Shown here piece by piece: positions 1 through 7,258 of a DNA stretch of 16,445 nt. How positions within the stretch are numbered: position 1 is the stretch's first letter; every line of letters starts with the position of its first letter. Below the pieces are notes generated by a model. That model searched no databases, was not told the DNA's origin, and worked only from the letters and a program-made list of their open reading frames with translations. This DNA comes from Acidilobaceae archaeon. Its GTDB lineage: Archaea; Thermoproteota; Thermoprotei_A; Sulfolobales; Acidilobaceae. The position numbers and the translations under genes are program-made. The stretch covers positions 1 through 16,445 of the forward strand of contig JALWJI010000091.1 of assembly GCA_027081695.1 (NCBI GenBank), read 5' to 3'.

Positions 1-1177
1 CACGTAATTTCTTATTTAACTCAAAGTCTATTCCTATGATATACATACCTATTATAGATCCAAGGAGAATTGATTGCGCGTTAAATATATTTTTAAAGTC
101 CGGATCTAATATTGGTGATACCTTGTCAGAAATATACATTACTATTATCATAATAATTAATGAAATTATTGTCATGAAATGTGATTTATCAAATAACTTT
201 GTAATATCATACCCATAACTAGCAAATAACTTATAGATCTTCTGCTTCCTTGGTACATACGTCTTGCTGAATATCATAAATACATACGTTAAAACAAATA
301 AAGTCATAACAATAAGAATTACTTCTACATATATAAGCATGAATTCACTGTTTTCTAAATTAGCTTTGAGCGGAGTTGTCACGAGATCTACAACAACATA
401 ATTTACGTTATAAGACCTAAGTTTTCTAATTAAATCATTTTTGAAACCCTCTATAATACTCACGCTTGAAGGTATGCTATTTGTTTCTTTGTTAAATGCA
501 TACATTATTGTAATCAATGCAGGACTAGTACTGTTTTCTTTATTATAATAATAGCTAGTTAAGAATTCGTCAACATGTGCACCTATATAAAGATAGGTAT
601 TCTGAGCTATTCCAAGCGCTCTGACGGCACTATATATGGTACTTGTATATTTATTATCATAATTCTCTATAATAATAACAGATAAGTTCCTATAGCCTAG
701 AACTAATGATAAATTACCATGAGTATACCTAATATTAGTTAAACTGTCACTAACATTGGATTCTAGCTTTATCAAACAATCCGTAGCATTACATATAGAT
801 CCTAGGTTGAAGTTAGATGTGGTAAAGATAAGGGATTTTGAAGGTACTAGTACTATAACGGACTCATTATCTAAAACTCCGTGAAATCCATATATTAATC
901 CATTCTTTATGTAAAAATCTAATAGATGATCATTAGCATACTGGTTCGATAATTCTATTATATCGTTCAATATTCTTAAGTCATCAGTTTTGTTCAAGGA
1001 ATCAGTATATCCTATAATCAAGTGAGGCTTGTCTAATGAGAGAATTCTATCATATTCCTTGTTTAATTGATAACTAAAATAAATACTTTCAAAAACGAAA
1101 ATAATTGAGAACAATAAACCAATCACTAGATATAGGAATATCCCTGAAAAAAGGATTTTAGATAACTCTGACGGCAT
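1..1177 (-). CDS. FtsX/MacB-like ABC transporter permease, partial (3' end beyond the window)
   Basis: This frame stays open from the left edge to the start: I read every codon and found no stop in 392 codons. The predicted layout is one N-terminal membrane helix (about residues 8-30), a large domain of about 250 residues, then helices near 279-303, 334-350 and 369-385. This is the FtsX/MacB permease topology. The cytoplasmic stretch after helix 2 (KTYVPRKQKIYKLFASYGYD, about 305-324) resembles the family's coupling segment, where basic residues precede a 'ralG'-like turn. Seven N-glycosylation sequons in the large domain support its extracellular location; one close Cys pair lies at 129/134. 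ATG 1177 is preferred because GGGTGGTG precedes it; an in-frame ATG at 1198 is the alternative. The gene is clearly richer in A+T than its neighbours. No ABC ATPase is visible, so the partner, if any, lies to the left. Transport or lipoprotein-release roles are inference. Confidence 0.75.
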   Translation of the reverse strand, partial: MPSELSKILFSGIFLYLVIGLLFSIIFVFESIYFSYQLNKEYDRILSLDKPHLIIGYTDSLNKTDDLRILNDIIELSNQYANDHLLDFYIKNGLIYGFHGVLDNESVIVLVPSKSLIFTTSNFNLGSICNATDCLIKLESNVSDSLTNIRYTHGNLSLVLGYRNLSVIIIENYDNKYTSTIYSAVRALGIAQNTYLYIGAHVDEFLTSYYYNKENSTSPALITIMYAFNKETNSIPSSVSIIEGFKNDLIRKLRSYNVNYVVVDLVTTPLKANLENSEFMLIYVEVILIVMTLFVLTYVFMIFSKTYVPRKQKIYKLFASYGYDITKLFDKSHFMTIISLIIMIIVMYISDKVSPILDPDFKNIFNAQSILLGSIIGMYIIGIDFELNKKLR

Positions 1178-1484
1178 TCCACACCACCCATTTCTCATGA
1201 GTTGTTAACAGTGAATCCTAAATCTTACGATTGGATGCATACAATATCAATGAGTATTATATCCCTCGTAGCCCCACTAAGTTCCCCAAGCCCGAGCCAA
1301 CAGTTCCATTATCTAATACATATAGTGTAGTCATATGTTAATATTATCTATTGACAATTAGCTCTGATCTTTCAAGCTTCGATCCACTTGACTGGGCTTG
1401 GACACCCAGTATCCAGTCCGGTACATTATTATGATCGGGTTATTTTAGGCTTGTACTAGCCAGAAAGTATAATGGTGCTTGGAT
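1178..1484. other. AT-rich spacer between divergent genes
   Basis: I see no gene in this spacer. On the minus strand a TATA-like ATATAATAC near 1254-1262 could serve the permease gene. On the plus strand TTATTTTAG near 1440-1447 could serve the small gene at 1485. One GC-richer patch at 1390-1418 can form either of two mutually exclusive hairpins: GACTGG with CCAGTC, or CTGGG with CCCAG. Another GC-rich patch lies at about 1270-1300. Neither has clear RNA-gene boundaries. Confidence 0.4.
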
Positions 1485-1865
1485 ATGTCAGGGTTTGAGA
1501 AGGCGGTTCATGTCAGGGTTTCTGGTCTTGGTGATCTTGTTCGCCTCGCGTCTACGCTTGCCAGTCGTATGATTGTGATGCCTGTGTATAGGGTTTCTAG
1601 GGATGGTAGGACAGTGTATTTTCTCCAGATGATGTATAAAGACTATTACAAGTACTATGGTCTCCCCATAGTGTATTATTATGTCGAGGAGGATGCCTCG
1701 AAGAGCGCGGAGGAGGCAAAGTATATTCTTGCAAAGAGCGATGAGACTGGGGAGAAGATAGAGATCTCTAAGAAGACTCGGCCTGGATGGCTTGCTATAC
1801 CCTTGGTGAACCTGGAGGAGGTTCCTAGCTATCTGGACGAGGAGGTATTACTTGGTAGGAGCTAA
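1485..1865 (+). CDS. small conserved-looking hypothetical protein (126 aa)
   Basis: I do not recognise this protein. It is soluble, mixed alpha/beta and Tyr-rich in the middle (MYKDYYKYYGLPIVYYYVEE). A charged Glu/Lys helix follows, and the C-terminal half contains GWLAIPLVNLEEVPSYL. There is no membrane segment and no obvious catalytic motif. The ATG at 1485 is chosen because GGTG at 1474-1477 sits seven bases before it; a TTG at 1479 would be only one base from that site. The gene stands alone: the next gene is convergent, ending at 1935. Coding character is good, since codon use matches the other chromosomal genes and not the AT-rich permease to the left. Confidence 0.7.
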   Translation: MSGFEKAVHVRVSGLGDLVRLASTLASRMIVMPVYRVSRDGRTVYFLQMMYKDYYKYYGLPIVYYYVEEDASKSAEEAKYILAKSDETGEKIEISKKTRPGWLAIPLVNLEEVPSYLDEEVLLGRS

Positions 1866-1934
1866 ACATCCGCGTGTAATACTCATTATATAATATATAG
1901 ATGCCGTCGGTAGCCTTTTCCCTTATATAATAGC

Positions 1935-2249
1935 CTAAGCATCCTCAGCTACGGCCTCGCTCCCGACATGTGATCCCAGTGCCTCGAGAGACTGTATCGC
2001 CTGATAGAGCTGGTCGGCTATACTTGATCTCTCAGAGGCTTTCCGCAGTATGACGCCGGCATCTGTCACCTGGTATATCTTATACGTACCTTTCTTGTAT
2101 AGTGGAGCGATAAGCCCTAGCTCTTCCAGGCACTGAAACGCGGCTAATACCTTGTAGCGTGGTGCTCCTAGGTGGGAGACTGCGTCTCCTGGTGACAGTG
2201 GGCCTTCCCTCTCTAGGAGCTCTAGTATCATGTATGCTAGTCCTCTCAT
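1935..2249 (-). CDS. winged helix-turn-helix protein, probable transcription regulator
   Basis: This 104-residue protein has the pattern of a single winged-helix domain. Helix 1 is MRGLAYMILELLEREGPLS. Helix 2 and the recognition helix follow around PGDAVSHLGAPRYKVLAAFQCLEELGLI. The beta-hairpin wing is around PLYKKGTYKIYQVTDAGV, and the last 35 residues form an acidic helix that could dimerise. This resembles PadR/MarR-like or archaeal single-domain HTH proteins, but I cannot place it in a family. ATG 2249 is preferred, with GGGTG eight bases upstream; a TTG at 2264 is an alternative. A TATA box, GTTTATAA on the minus strand at 2291-2298, would start transcription near 2268. The target is unknown. 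Confidence 0.7.
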   Translation of the reverse strand: MRGLAYMILELLEREGPLSPGDAVSHLGAPRYKVLAAFQCLEELGLIAPLYKKGTYKIYQVTDAGVILRKASERSSIADQLYQAIQSLEALGSHVGSEAVAEDA

Positions 2250-2290
2250 CAACCATGCACCCAATAGGATCGTTATGAGACCCCTTCTCG

Positions 2291-2298
2291 TTATAAAC
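2291..2298 (-). promoter_or_regulatory. TATA box of the winged-helix gene
   Basis: Read on the minus strand the box is GTTTATAA. Its centre lies about 26 bases from a predicted start near 2268, leaving a leader of about 19 bases with a GGGTG ribosome site before ATG 2249. Confidence 0.5.
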
Positions 2299-2423
2299 GG
2301 GAATGGAGTGTATTACCAATAGTATTACTCCCAGCGTAACGAAATAGTACTAGAATAGTTGTGGAGTTTCAAAAGATGTTTTTTCCAGTAACCCCATTAA
2401 ACCCATCGCGGGTGTAGGGGCTA

Positions 2424-2930
2424 GTGAAGTATCCTAAGCATGGACTAGGAATAATAGTGCGGAGCCGATGTATAATTGTCAACGATGAAAACAAGGTACT
2501 AGTACAGCGAGAAAAGAACGGAGTCTACAGTATCCCTGGGGGAAGAGTAGAGTTCCTCGAGAGCATACCTTACACAGTAATAAGAGAGATGAGAGAAGAG
2601 GCAGGAATAGAAGTTATACCGGAGAGACTAGTATACGTTGTCGAGACACTAAACGAGAGAAAGGGAAAACCAAGACATGAACTACTATTCTACTTCAAGT
2701 GCCAGCACCTAAGCGGAGAGCCCAGGAAAGAATTCAAGAATATGATGTTCCAATGGGTGGATCCCCTGGAGGTAAAAGATAACTTCTGGCCCCCGGGACT
2801 AGCAGAGAAGCTGGCCGAAGACCTACCAGACTTCAAGCACAGCTATTTCCTCGTCTACGTCGATGAGAAACTCAAATTCATAAACACGTTCACGGATCCA
2901 ATCCTATTCAAGTATCTCGGAACCCACTAG
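2424..2930 (+). CDS. Nudix hydrolase
   Basis: Nudix enzymes cleave nucleoside diphosphates linked to another group, using Mg or Mn. The full Nudix box is present at residues 40-62: Gly40, five residues, Glu46, seven residues, then REMREEAGI, giving the GX5EX7REUXEEXGU pattern. A beta strand precedes it (IIVNDENKVLVQREKNG), and an aromatic-rich C-terminal half follows. At 168 residues it is slightly longer than the minimal fold, with about 30 extra residues at the C-terminus. The start is GTG 2424; an in-frame TAG at 2415-2417 forbids a longer protein, and GGTG at 2411-2414 is a suitable ribosome site. Sequence alone does not tell the substrate (ADP-ribose, damaged nucleotide or cap-like compound). 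It appears monocistronic. Confidence 0.93.
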   Translation: MKYPKHGLGIIVRSRCIIVNDENKVLVQREKNGVYSIPGGRVEFLESIPYTVIREMREEAGIEVIPERLVYVVETLNERKGKPRHELLFYFKCQHLSGEPRKEFKNMMFQWVDPLEVKDNFWPPGLAEKLAEDLPDFKHSYFLVYVDEKLKFINTFTDPILFKYLGTH

Positions 2931-2980
2931 ACAAGAAACTGGTCTTTACTCCTATCCCTTTATTCTTAGTATAGAGTATG

Positions 2981-3070
2981 AGCGGTCCCCATGAGCTTGT
3001 TCAGCATCCAGCCCATCGACCCTCTAAGGGGCCGATACGGCTAAGTTCCCGGATTCCCGGTCATCCCGCC
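2981..3070 (+). ncRNA. candidate structured RNA (GC-rich island), strand uncertain
   Basis: In an AT-rich spacer this stretch is conspicuously GC-rich, a known mark of RNA genes in hyperthermophiles. It can fold in two ways. One fold gives three consecutive mini-hairpins: CCCT/AGGG at 3020-3030, GCCG/CGGC at 3031-3041 and CCGG/CCGG at 3049-3060. The other is a longer helix pairing CGGTCCCC (2983-2990) with GGGGCCG (3028-3034) around one bulged base. A TATA-like TTTATT at about 2959-2964 would place a start near 2987 on the plus strand. No C/D or H/ACA box set is clear, and it is not a tRNA. It could instead be the 3' end of the Nudix transcript. Confidence 0.3.
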
Positions 3071-3265
3071 AATGAAAAATAAATGGAATACCGTGACTAA
3101 TATAAGATCCGCGAACAAAGTAACGTGTTACGTCATTATCTAGAGAAGAGTCAATGTTACTCTACACTAGTTAGCCATGATATTGTCATAGTATATGTCT
3201 CCTATATCATTCTTTAGTTAAGCCCGAGCCAGTATAGTAATACATGATATTCGCTATACTACCAA

Positions 3266-3274
3266 TATTTAAAT
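3266..3274 (+). promoter_or_regulatory. TATA box of the gene at 3298
   Basis: The box reads TATTTAAAT. Its centre is about 26-28 bases before the TTG/GTG pair at 3295/3298, the spacing of a leaderless archaeal transcript. A GGTGAT ribosome site at 3286-3291 also precedes the start, which would be lost if transcription began at the codon itself. Confidence 0.5.
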
Positions 3275-3297
3275 GAAAGAAATTCGGTGATAGCTTG

Positions 3298-3954
3298 GTG
3301 CACAGCAAATACGTAGATAAAGAACTATTATACTGGGCCAAGAGAAGGATAAACGTTGACATGTTATTAGATTCTTTAAGACGACACGTGATAGCATGCA
3401 CCGTCTGCAGACTTAAATGTATTGATCCTCCAGCAGTAACTACTGGCATGCTGTATGACCTAGGATACTCTCAGTACGATGTAAGAGCTTTCTGGTCTCG
3501 GCTTCCAAGAGGAGAATACGGGTTCACTATTTACCAGTTGAAAGAAGGCGAGATTAGAATACTCTTCGAGCATAATGTGGGAAAAGTCCAAGAATACTAC
3601 TGCGACGATGTACGTATTCCAATAGACGATTATGACGCTGAGAAGAGACCGACTGTTTACACCCCTAATAGCCATAGGCTATTCGTTAGATTCCATGGAA
3701 ACCTAGGGGGCAACCTAATCAGAGTAAACGTGGTTAGAATAGCTAAAATAGTAGAATCATACGAGCCTGGTCTCCCCGAAGAACTACTAGATGTTATAAG
3801 GCAAGTCTATTGGGGAAAGCGACCGAAGGAGGATCTAGCTCGTCTCATAGTGAGTGAGCTCTCTAGATGGAGGAATATCGTTAGCCTCCTGTTTCCTCAC
3901 TTGCCTAAAGACGATGCTGGATACGTAGAAAGAATGCCCATTCTAAGAAGATAA
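3298..3954 (+). CDS. hypothetical protein with CxxCxxxC motif (218 aa)
   Basis: I do not recognise the family. The protein is soluble. An N-terminal helical segment ends in RRHVIACTVCRLKCIDPP, which contains a CxxCxxxC cluster near residues 34-41 able to bind a metal or form disulfides. A mixed alpha/beta middle follows, with many aromatic residues (FWSRLPRGEYGFTIYQLKEG). The C-terminus is a basic, helical region (QVYWGKRPKEDLARLIVSEL). GTG 3298 is chosen because GGTGA at 3286-3290 lies seven bases upstream; TTG 3295 is a close alternative. It has its own TATA box. It precedes the radical SAM gene by 128 bases on the same strand, so a shared function is possible but not shown. Confidence 0.65.
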   Translation: MHSKYVDKELLYWAKRRINVDMLLDSLRRHVIACTVCRLKCIDPPAVTTGMLYDLGYSQYDVRAFWSRLPRGEYGFTIYQLKEGEIRILFEHNVGKVQEYYCDDVRIPIDDYDAEKRPTVYTPNSHRLFVRFHGNLGGNLIRVNVVRIAKIVESYEPGLPEELLDVIRQVYWGKRPKEDLARLIVSELSRWRNIVSLLFPHLPKDDAGYVERMPILRR

Positions 3955-4071
3955 ACAGGATTAACCTTGTTGATGTGACTATAGTATATTTATCTACACG
4001 TAGTAGTTTACTTTATACCACTATAATCTACAATTAGCTGTATCTCTCCTTTAATAAATTATCTTCAACAT

Positions 4072-4077
4072 GGTGAT
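4072..4077 (+). promoter_or_regulatory. ribosome binding site of the radical SAM gene
   Basis: GGTGAT five bases before TTG 4083 complements the crenarchaeal 16S rRNA 3' end and fixes this unusual start codon. TATA-like sequences lie at 4050-4059 (TTTAATAAAT) and near 4011-4018. Confidence 0.55.
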
Positions 4078-4082
4078 TCTCT

Positions 4083-5579
4083 TTGACGGAGCACGCCGAA
4101 GAAAACAAAGAGGGGAAAGGAGATGTTGGGAGACTGCTGGCAGGTATAAGACTCCTCTTCAATAATCCCATAACACGCTCATACTTGAAAGCTTCTACAA
4201 GACGAGTCACCTGTCGTTACAAGGAAAACATTGATAGAGAGGCCACGATCATTTATCATGCTCTAAGTAAGCTTGCTGGAGAACAGGTCTATAGTTGTCC
4301 TGTGACCGCACGGTTCCTGGGAGCTCTTATAACCAGTACTATTAAGACGGGTGTCAAGCTTCTAGGCGGCGACATCGAGTCGGCTAGTAAGGCACTAGAA
4401 GATCCCGCGGTTAGAAGGGGAATATCCCTTGTAATAGAGAGCCTGGCCAAATACGGTGTAACAGTCCCACAGAGTCTATCAGCGCCATTCCTGATAGTAT
4501 GGAACTTCACGAACATGTGTAACCTTAGATGCATACACTGCTATCAGCGTGCTGATAAACCGGGCCCTGACGAGCTATCTTTAGAGGAGAAGCTAATGGT
4601 AGTTGACCAGCTGGATAAGGCAGGGGTAGCTGCAGTAGCACTGAGTGGAGGAGAGCCTACGATTCATCCCCACTTTCTCCGCATAGTTGACGAGCTGAAT
4701 AATCGTGGAATATATGTGGCTGTTGCAACCAACGGTACCCGTTTCGCCGACAAAGAATACCTTATGAAGGCTAAACAGCACGGCTTACGATACGTAGAGG
4801 TAAGCGTTGACAGTCCTAGGCCAAGCGAGCACGACAAGTTCAGGGGAGTACCTGGGGCCTGGAACAAGGCAATAAGAGCTCTAGAGAACGCTGTAGATAT
4901 AGGCATAAGCAATGGAATGGCGACGACGATAACCAAGCTTAACAAAGACCAGATACCCGAGATACTCGACCTAGCCGAGGAAATAGGTGTGCAGAGAGTA
5001 ATCTTCTTCAATTTCGTACCCACAGGAAGAGGAGAAGACTATGCATGGCTCGACCTGACTCCAGAGGAAAGAGAAGAAGTCCTAAGAACACTATACAACG
5101 AGATGAAGAATCGGAAAATAGAAATCATAAGCACTGCTCCACAATACGCTAGAGTAGTACTCCAGCTGAGTAGCGGTAGAGAAGTGGCGCCGACACACTT
5201 CTATGTAGGAAACAACAGGATAATGAAGAGCCTAGCAGAATTCATCGGAGGATGCGGGGCCGGAAGAATATACGCAGCTATCCAGCCAAACGGAGATGTT
5301 ACACCATGCGTATTCCTACCCATAAAGGTTGGTAACCTGAGAGAAACTACCTTCAACGAGATCTGGTGGAACAGTCCTCTATTGAAAGCACTCAGGAACA
5401 GGGATAACCTCAAAGGATACTGTGCCAAGTGCCCGTATAGGAATATATGTGGCGGCTGTAGGGCGAGGGCGTACGCATACTATAGAGATCCTTTCGCGCC
5501 CGACGTAGGGTGTATACTTAACAAGGATGCGTGGGATAAGCTTCCAAAAAAGAAAATACGCCTAGTCCAGCACCACTAG
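4083..5579 (+). CDS. radical SAM/SPASM domain enzyme
   Basis: Radical SAM enzymes cleave S-adenosylmethionine with a [4Fe-4S] cluster to start radical chemistry. The cluster motif CNLRCIHC supplies Cys146, Cys150 and Cys153, and the SAM-binding GGEP follows at 189-192. The C-terminal SPASM domain has seven cysteines (391, 409, 447, 450, 456, 459, 477), including the CX2CX5CX2C core with ICGGCRARAYAY; these should bind further Fe-S clusters. The first 135 residues are a helical extension not found in minimal family members. The C-terminal pattern resembles NirJ/AhbC/AhbD haem-pathway enzymes and tungsten-enzyme or peptide maturases. I cannot choose among these, and no haem, tungsten or precursor-peptide gene is visible nearby. 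The TTG start is supported by GGTGAT upstream. Confidence 0.9.
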   Translation: MTEHAEENKEGKGDVGRLLAGIRLLFNNPITRSYLKASTRRVTCRYKENIDREATIIYHALSKLAGEQVYSCPVTARFLGALITSTIKTGVKLLGGDIESASKALEDPAVRRGISLVIESLAKYGVTVPQSLSAPFLIVWNFTNMCNLRCIHCYQRADKPGPDELSLEEKLMVVDQLDKAGVAAVALSGGEPTIHPHFLRIVDELNNRGIYVAVATNGTRFADKEYLMKAKQHGLRYVEVSVDSPRPSEHDKFRGVPGAWNKAIRALENAVDIGISNGMATTITKLNKDQIPEILDLAEEIGVQRVIFFNFVPTGRGEDYAWLDLTPEEREEVLRTLYNEMKNRKIEIISTAPQYARVVLQLSSGREVAPTHFYVGNNRIMKSLAEFIGGCGAGRIYAAIQPNGDVTPCVFLPIKVGNLRETTFNEIWWNSPLLKALRNRDNLKGYCAKCPYRNICGGCRARAYAYYRDPFAPDVGCILNKDAWDKLPKKKIRLVQHH

Positions 5580-5595
5580 TTCAAGTATTCTGAGT

Positions 5596-6930
5596 CTAGA
5601 CACGGGTATCATTTAGCGAGAACGATACTGCAAGTACAAAAAGTATCTCTGTGATAGTCAATAGGAGAGAATAATAGACATAGACCAGTGGATCCACCGT
5701 ATTAACAGAGACAGTGTTAAGTAGAGATACTACTGTTTCATTAGGTTGCTGTATGTGGACTTTGGCCCAAAAACTAATAGGGTAGAGTAGTGGCCAGAGC
5801 CCAGCTATCAGTCCCGTTACGGTTGCAAGCGTTTTCACTATTTTACTCCGTGCCGCGAACATTATTATTGATGCAAATGCAACGGTCGGAACTAAGTATT
5901 GGTGGTTTACTCTCCAGTAGGTCGCCGTATAGACTATGTATGAGGCCAGAACCGGTATTAGGGGATCCCTTGTTCTCCAGACAGCATAAAGGACAAGTAG
6001 ATACAATGGCATAAACAGGACTGGCCAAAGCCTTAGGATGTATGATGTATTTATGCCCACATAGTTCCATGCATAGAACGCTATTGAGAATATACCGTTA
6101 AAACTGTATACTACCGGTACACTGTAGCTCGGTGAAGACACGCTTTTCGCTGCTCTCATTAAGAAGGAAAGCGATTCTGGCTCCGCGAATATGTATGGGG
6201 AGAATGCAACGGCCAATGGTAGAAATACAAGATACAATGCCGTTAAGAGCTTGTTGAAGCCGTATGATCGATAATGATATAGTAACATTGCCAATACGGC
6301 ATATACCAGTAGTGGCTTAATGGCTAGGCTGATGCCCATTAGCAGCCATCCAGCCCACTTCCTATGAGAGTAGAGGTAAACGTATATTCCGGCGAGGAAG
6401 AATGCTAAGGGGATCTGGTCGAACATGCCATAGATGCTCGAGATATATATGACCATTGGGTTGAGATAGTATAGGGTCATTGCTATGAGTCCTTTCCACT
6501 TATTGTCAGTATACTTCTCTACTATCATATAGATGAGCACAGCCGAGACTATGTCGAAGAAAATATAGACAGCTTTAATAGCTATTATCCAGTCAGGAGG
6601 GGCATAAACATGGTATGATCCATCCATTACAATTCTCTGAACCGGTGAAGGAGCAATGAGTCGGAGGACTCCAAGTATAATGATGAACAGTGGGCCGTAG
6701 ACATAGGGCCATGGATACGCCCATCCTAGCTCTTTCCACGCAGTAGCATCACAATAAGCATAGAAGTGAAAGTGATATTCTAAGAACGTATCGGCGAATC
6801 CAGCGAACTGTGGGATATCGCTACCACTAGTATAGGGTGCAACTATGATTCGTGGAACCAGTCCTAGAAGGACGAGTATTATGAACCAGAGTCGATAGCT
6901 ATCTAATAGTGCCTTCATAGTTTTTCTCAA
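5596..6930 (-). CDS. multi-pass membrane glycosyltransferase, GT-C type (probable)
   Basis: About ten or more hydrophobic helices fill this 444-residue protein. After helix 1 comes an extracytoplasmic loop with SGSDIPQFAGFADTFLE; an acidic residue here (Asp38 or Asp47) is where GT-C enzymes place their catalytic Asp. The stretch YPWPYVYGPLF and the later YLNPMVIYISSIYGMFDQIP are typical of polyprenyl-phosphate-sugar-dependent mannosyl or glucosyl transferases (PMT/ALG/PIG-M/GT87 kind). It would add sugars to lipid-linked oligosaccharide or protein on the outer face of the membrane. TTG 6930 is preferred because GGTG at 6939-6942 is eight bases upstream; ATG 6918 is an alternative. It ends 16 bases from the radical SAM stop, convergent. 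The acceptor is unknown. Confidence 0.8.
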   Translation of the reverse strand: MRKTMKALLDSYRLWFIILVLLGLVPRIIVAPYTSGSDIPQFAGFADTFLEYHFHFYAYCDATAWKELGWAYPWPYVYGPLFIIILGVLRLIAPSPVQRIVMDGSYHVYAPPDWIIAIKAVYIFFDIVSAVLIYMIVEKYTDNKWKGLIAMTLYYLNPMVIYISSIYGMFDQIPLAFFLAGIYVYLYSHRKWAGWLLMGISLAIKPLLVYAVLAMLLYHYRSYGFNKLLTALYLVFLPLAVAFSPYIFAEPESLSFLMRAAKSVSSPSYSVPVVYSFNGIFSIAFYAWNYVGINTSYILRLWPVLFMPLYLLVLYAVWRTRDPLIPVLASYIVYTATYWRVNHQYLVPTVAFASIIMFAARSKIVKTLATVTGLIAGLWPLLYPISFWAKVHIQQPNETVVSLLNTVSVNTVDPLVYVYYSLLLTITEILFVLAVSFSLNDTRV

Positions 6931-7088
6931 TCTATTGGCACCTTCATCTCGGAATCCAAGCCTAGTTATTTTGCGTCATTGTATAGAGATCCCCATATAT
7001 TGTAAAGGTCTCGACTCATAAAATCATTAGGCCGGACTATTGTTTCTATAATCAACCGTAACCTGGTATCATTTTGTTTGGAGGAGGC

Positions 7089-7166
7089 TGGTGGGGCCGC
7101 GGGGATTTGAACCCCGGACCACGAGGGCCCAAGCCTCGCATCCTAGCCAGGCTAGACGACGGCCCC
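7089..7166 (-). tRNA. tRNA-Pro (anticodon UGG)
   Basis: The minus strand folds as a full cloverleaf. The acceptor is GGGGCCG with CGGCCCC. The anticodon stem CGAGG/CCTCG encloses the loop CTTGGGC, anticodon TGG, which reads CCA and other Pro codons. The T arm is CGGGG-TTCAAAT-CCCCG. The D arm contains AGCCTGGCTAGGAT. Discriminator A and an encoded CCA (7089-7091) follow. No intron is present. A TATA-like ATTTAAAAC on the minus strand at 7201-7209 is its probable promoter. Confidence 0.97.
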
Positions 7167-7200
7167 ACATGTATCCATAGATGTTTTCTCCTCTGTGAGG

Positions 7201-7209
7201 GTTTTAAAT
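7201..7209. promoter_or_regulatory. near-palindromic TATA element between tRNA-Pro and the dehydrogenase gene
   Basis: GTTTTAAAT can be read both ways. Minus-strand use starts transcription near 7179, 13 bases before the tRNA. Plus-strand use would start near 7232 and give a leader of about 27 bases. A second TATA-like ATATAATA at 7236-7243 lies only about 20 bases before ATG 7259. Confidence 0.45.
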
Positions 7210-7258
7210 CATATGGCGCCGCTCAGTATTTCTCCATATAATACCTGTACTGGACCGT

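Larger units (their letters stand above)
2931..3297. other. 367-base spacer between the Nudix gene and the unknown gene at 3298
   Basis: I see no protein gene here. The first part contains the GC-rich candidate RNA described separately (2981-3070). The rest, 3071-3260, is AT-rich without clear structure, and the last 35 bases hold the promoter of the next gene. Confidence 0.5.

Noticed and set aside
36..218. Plus-strand 60-residue frame at the left edge.
   Set aside because: It is a shadow of the longer, better supported minus-strand permease frame.
1288..3231. The 12-mer AAGCCCGAGCCA occurs at 1288-1299 and 3220-3231, both in spacers.
   Set aside because: In 16 kb several repeated 12-mers are expected by chance, and the flanks do not match.
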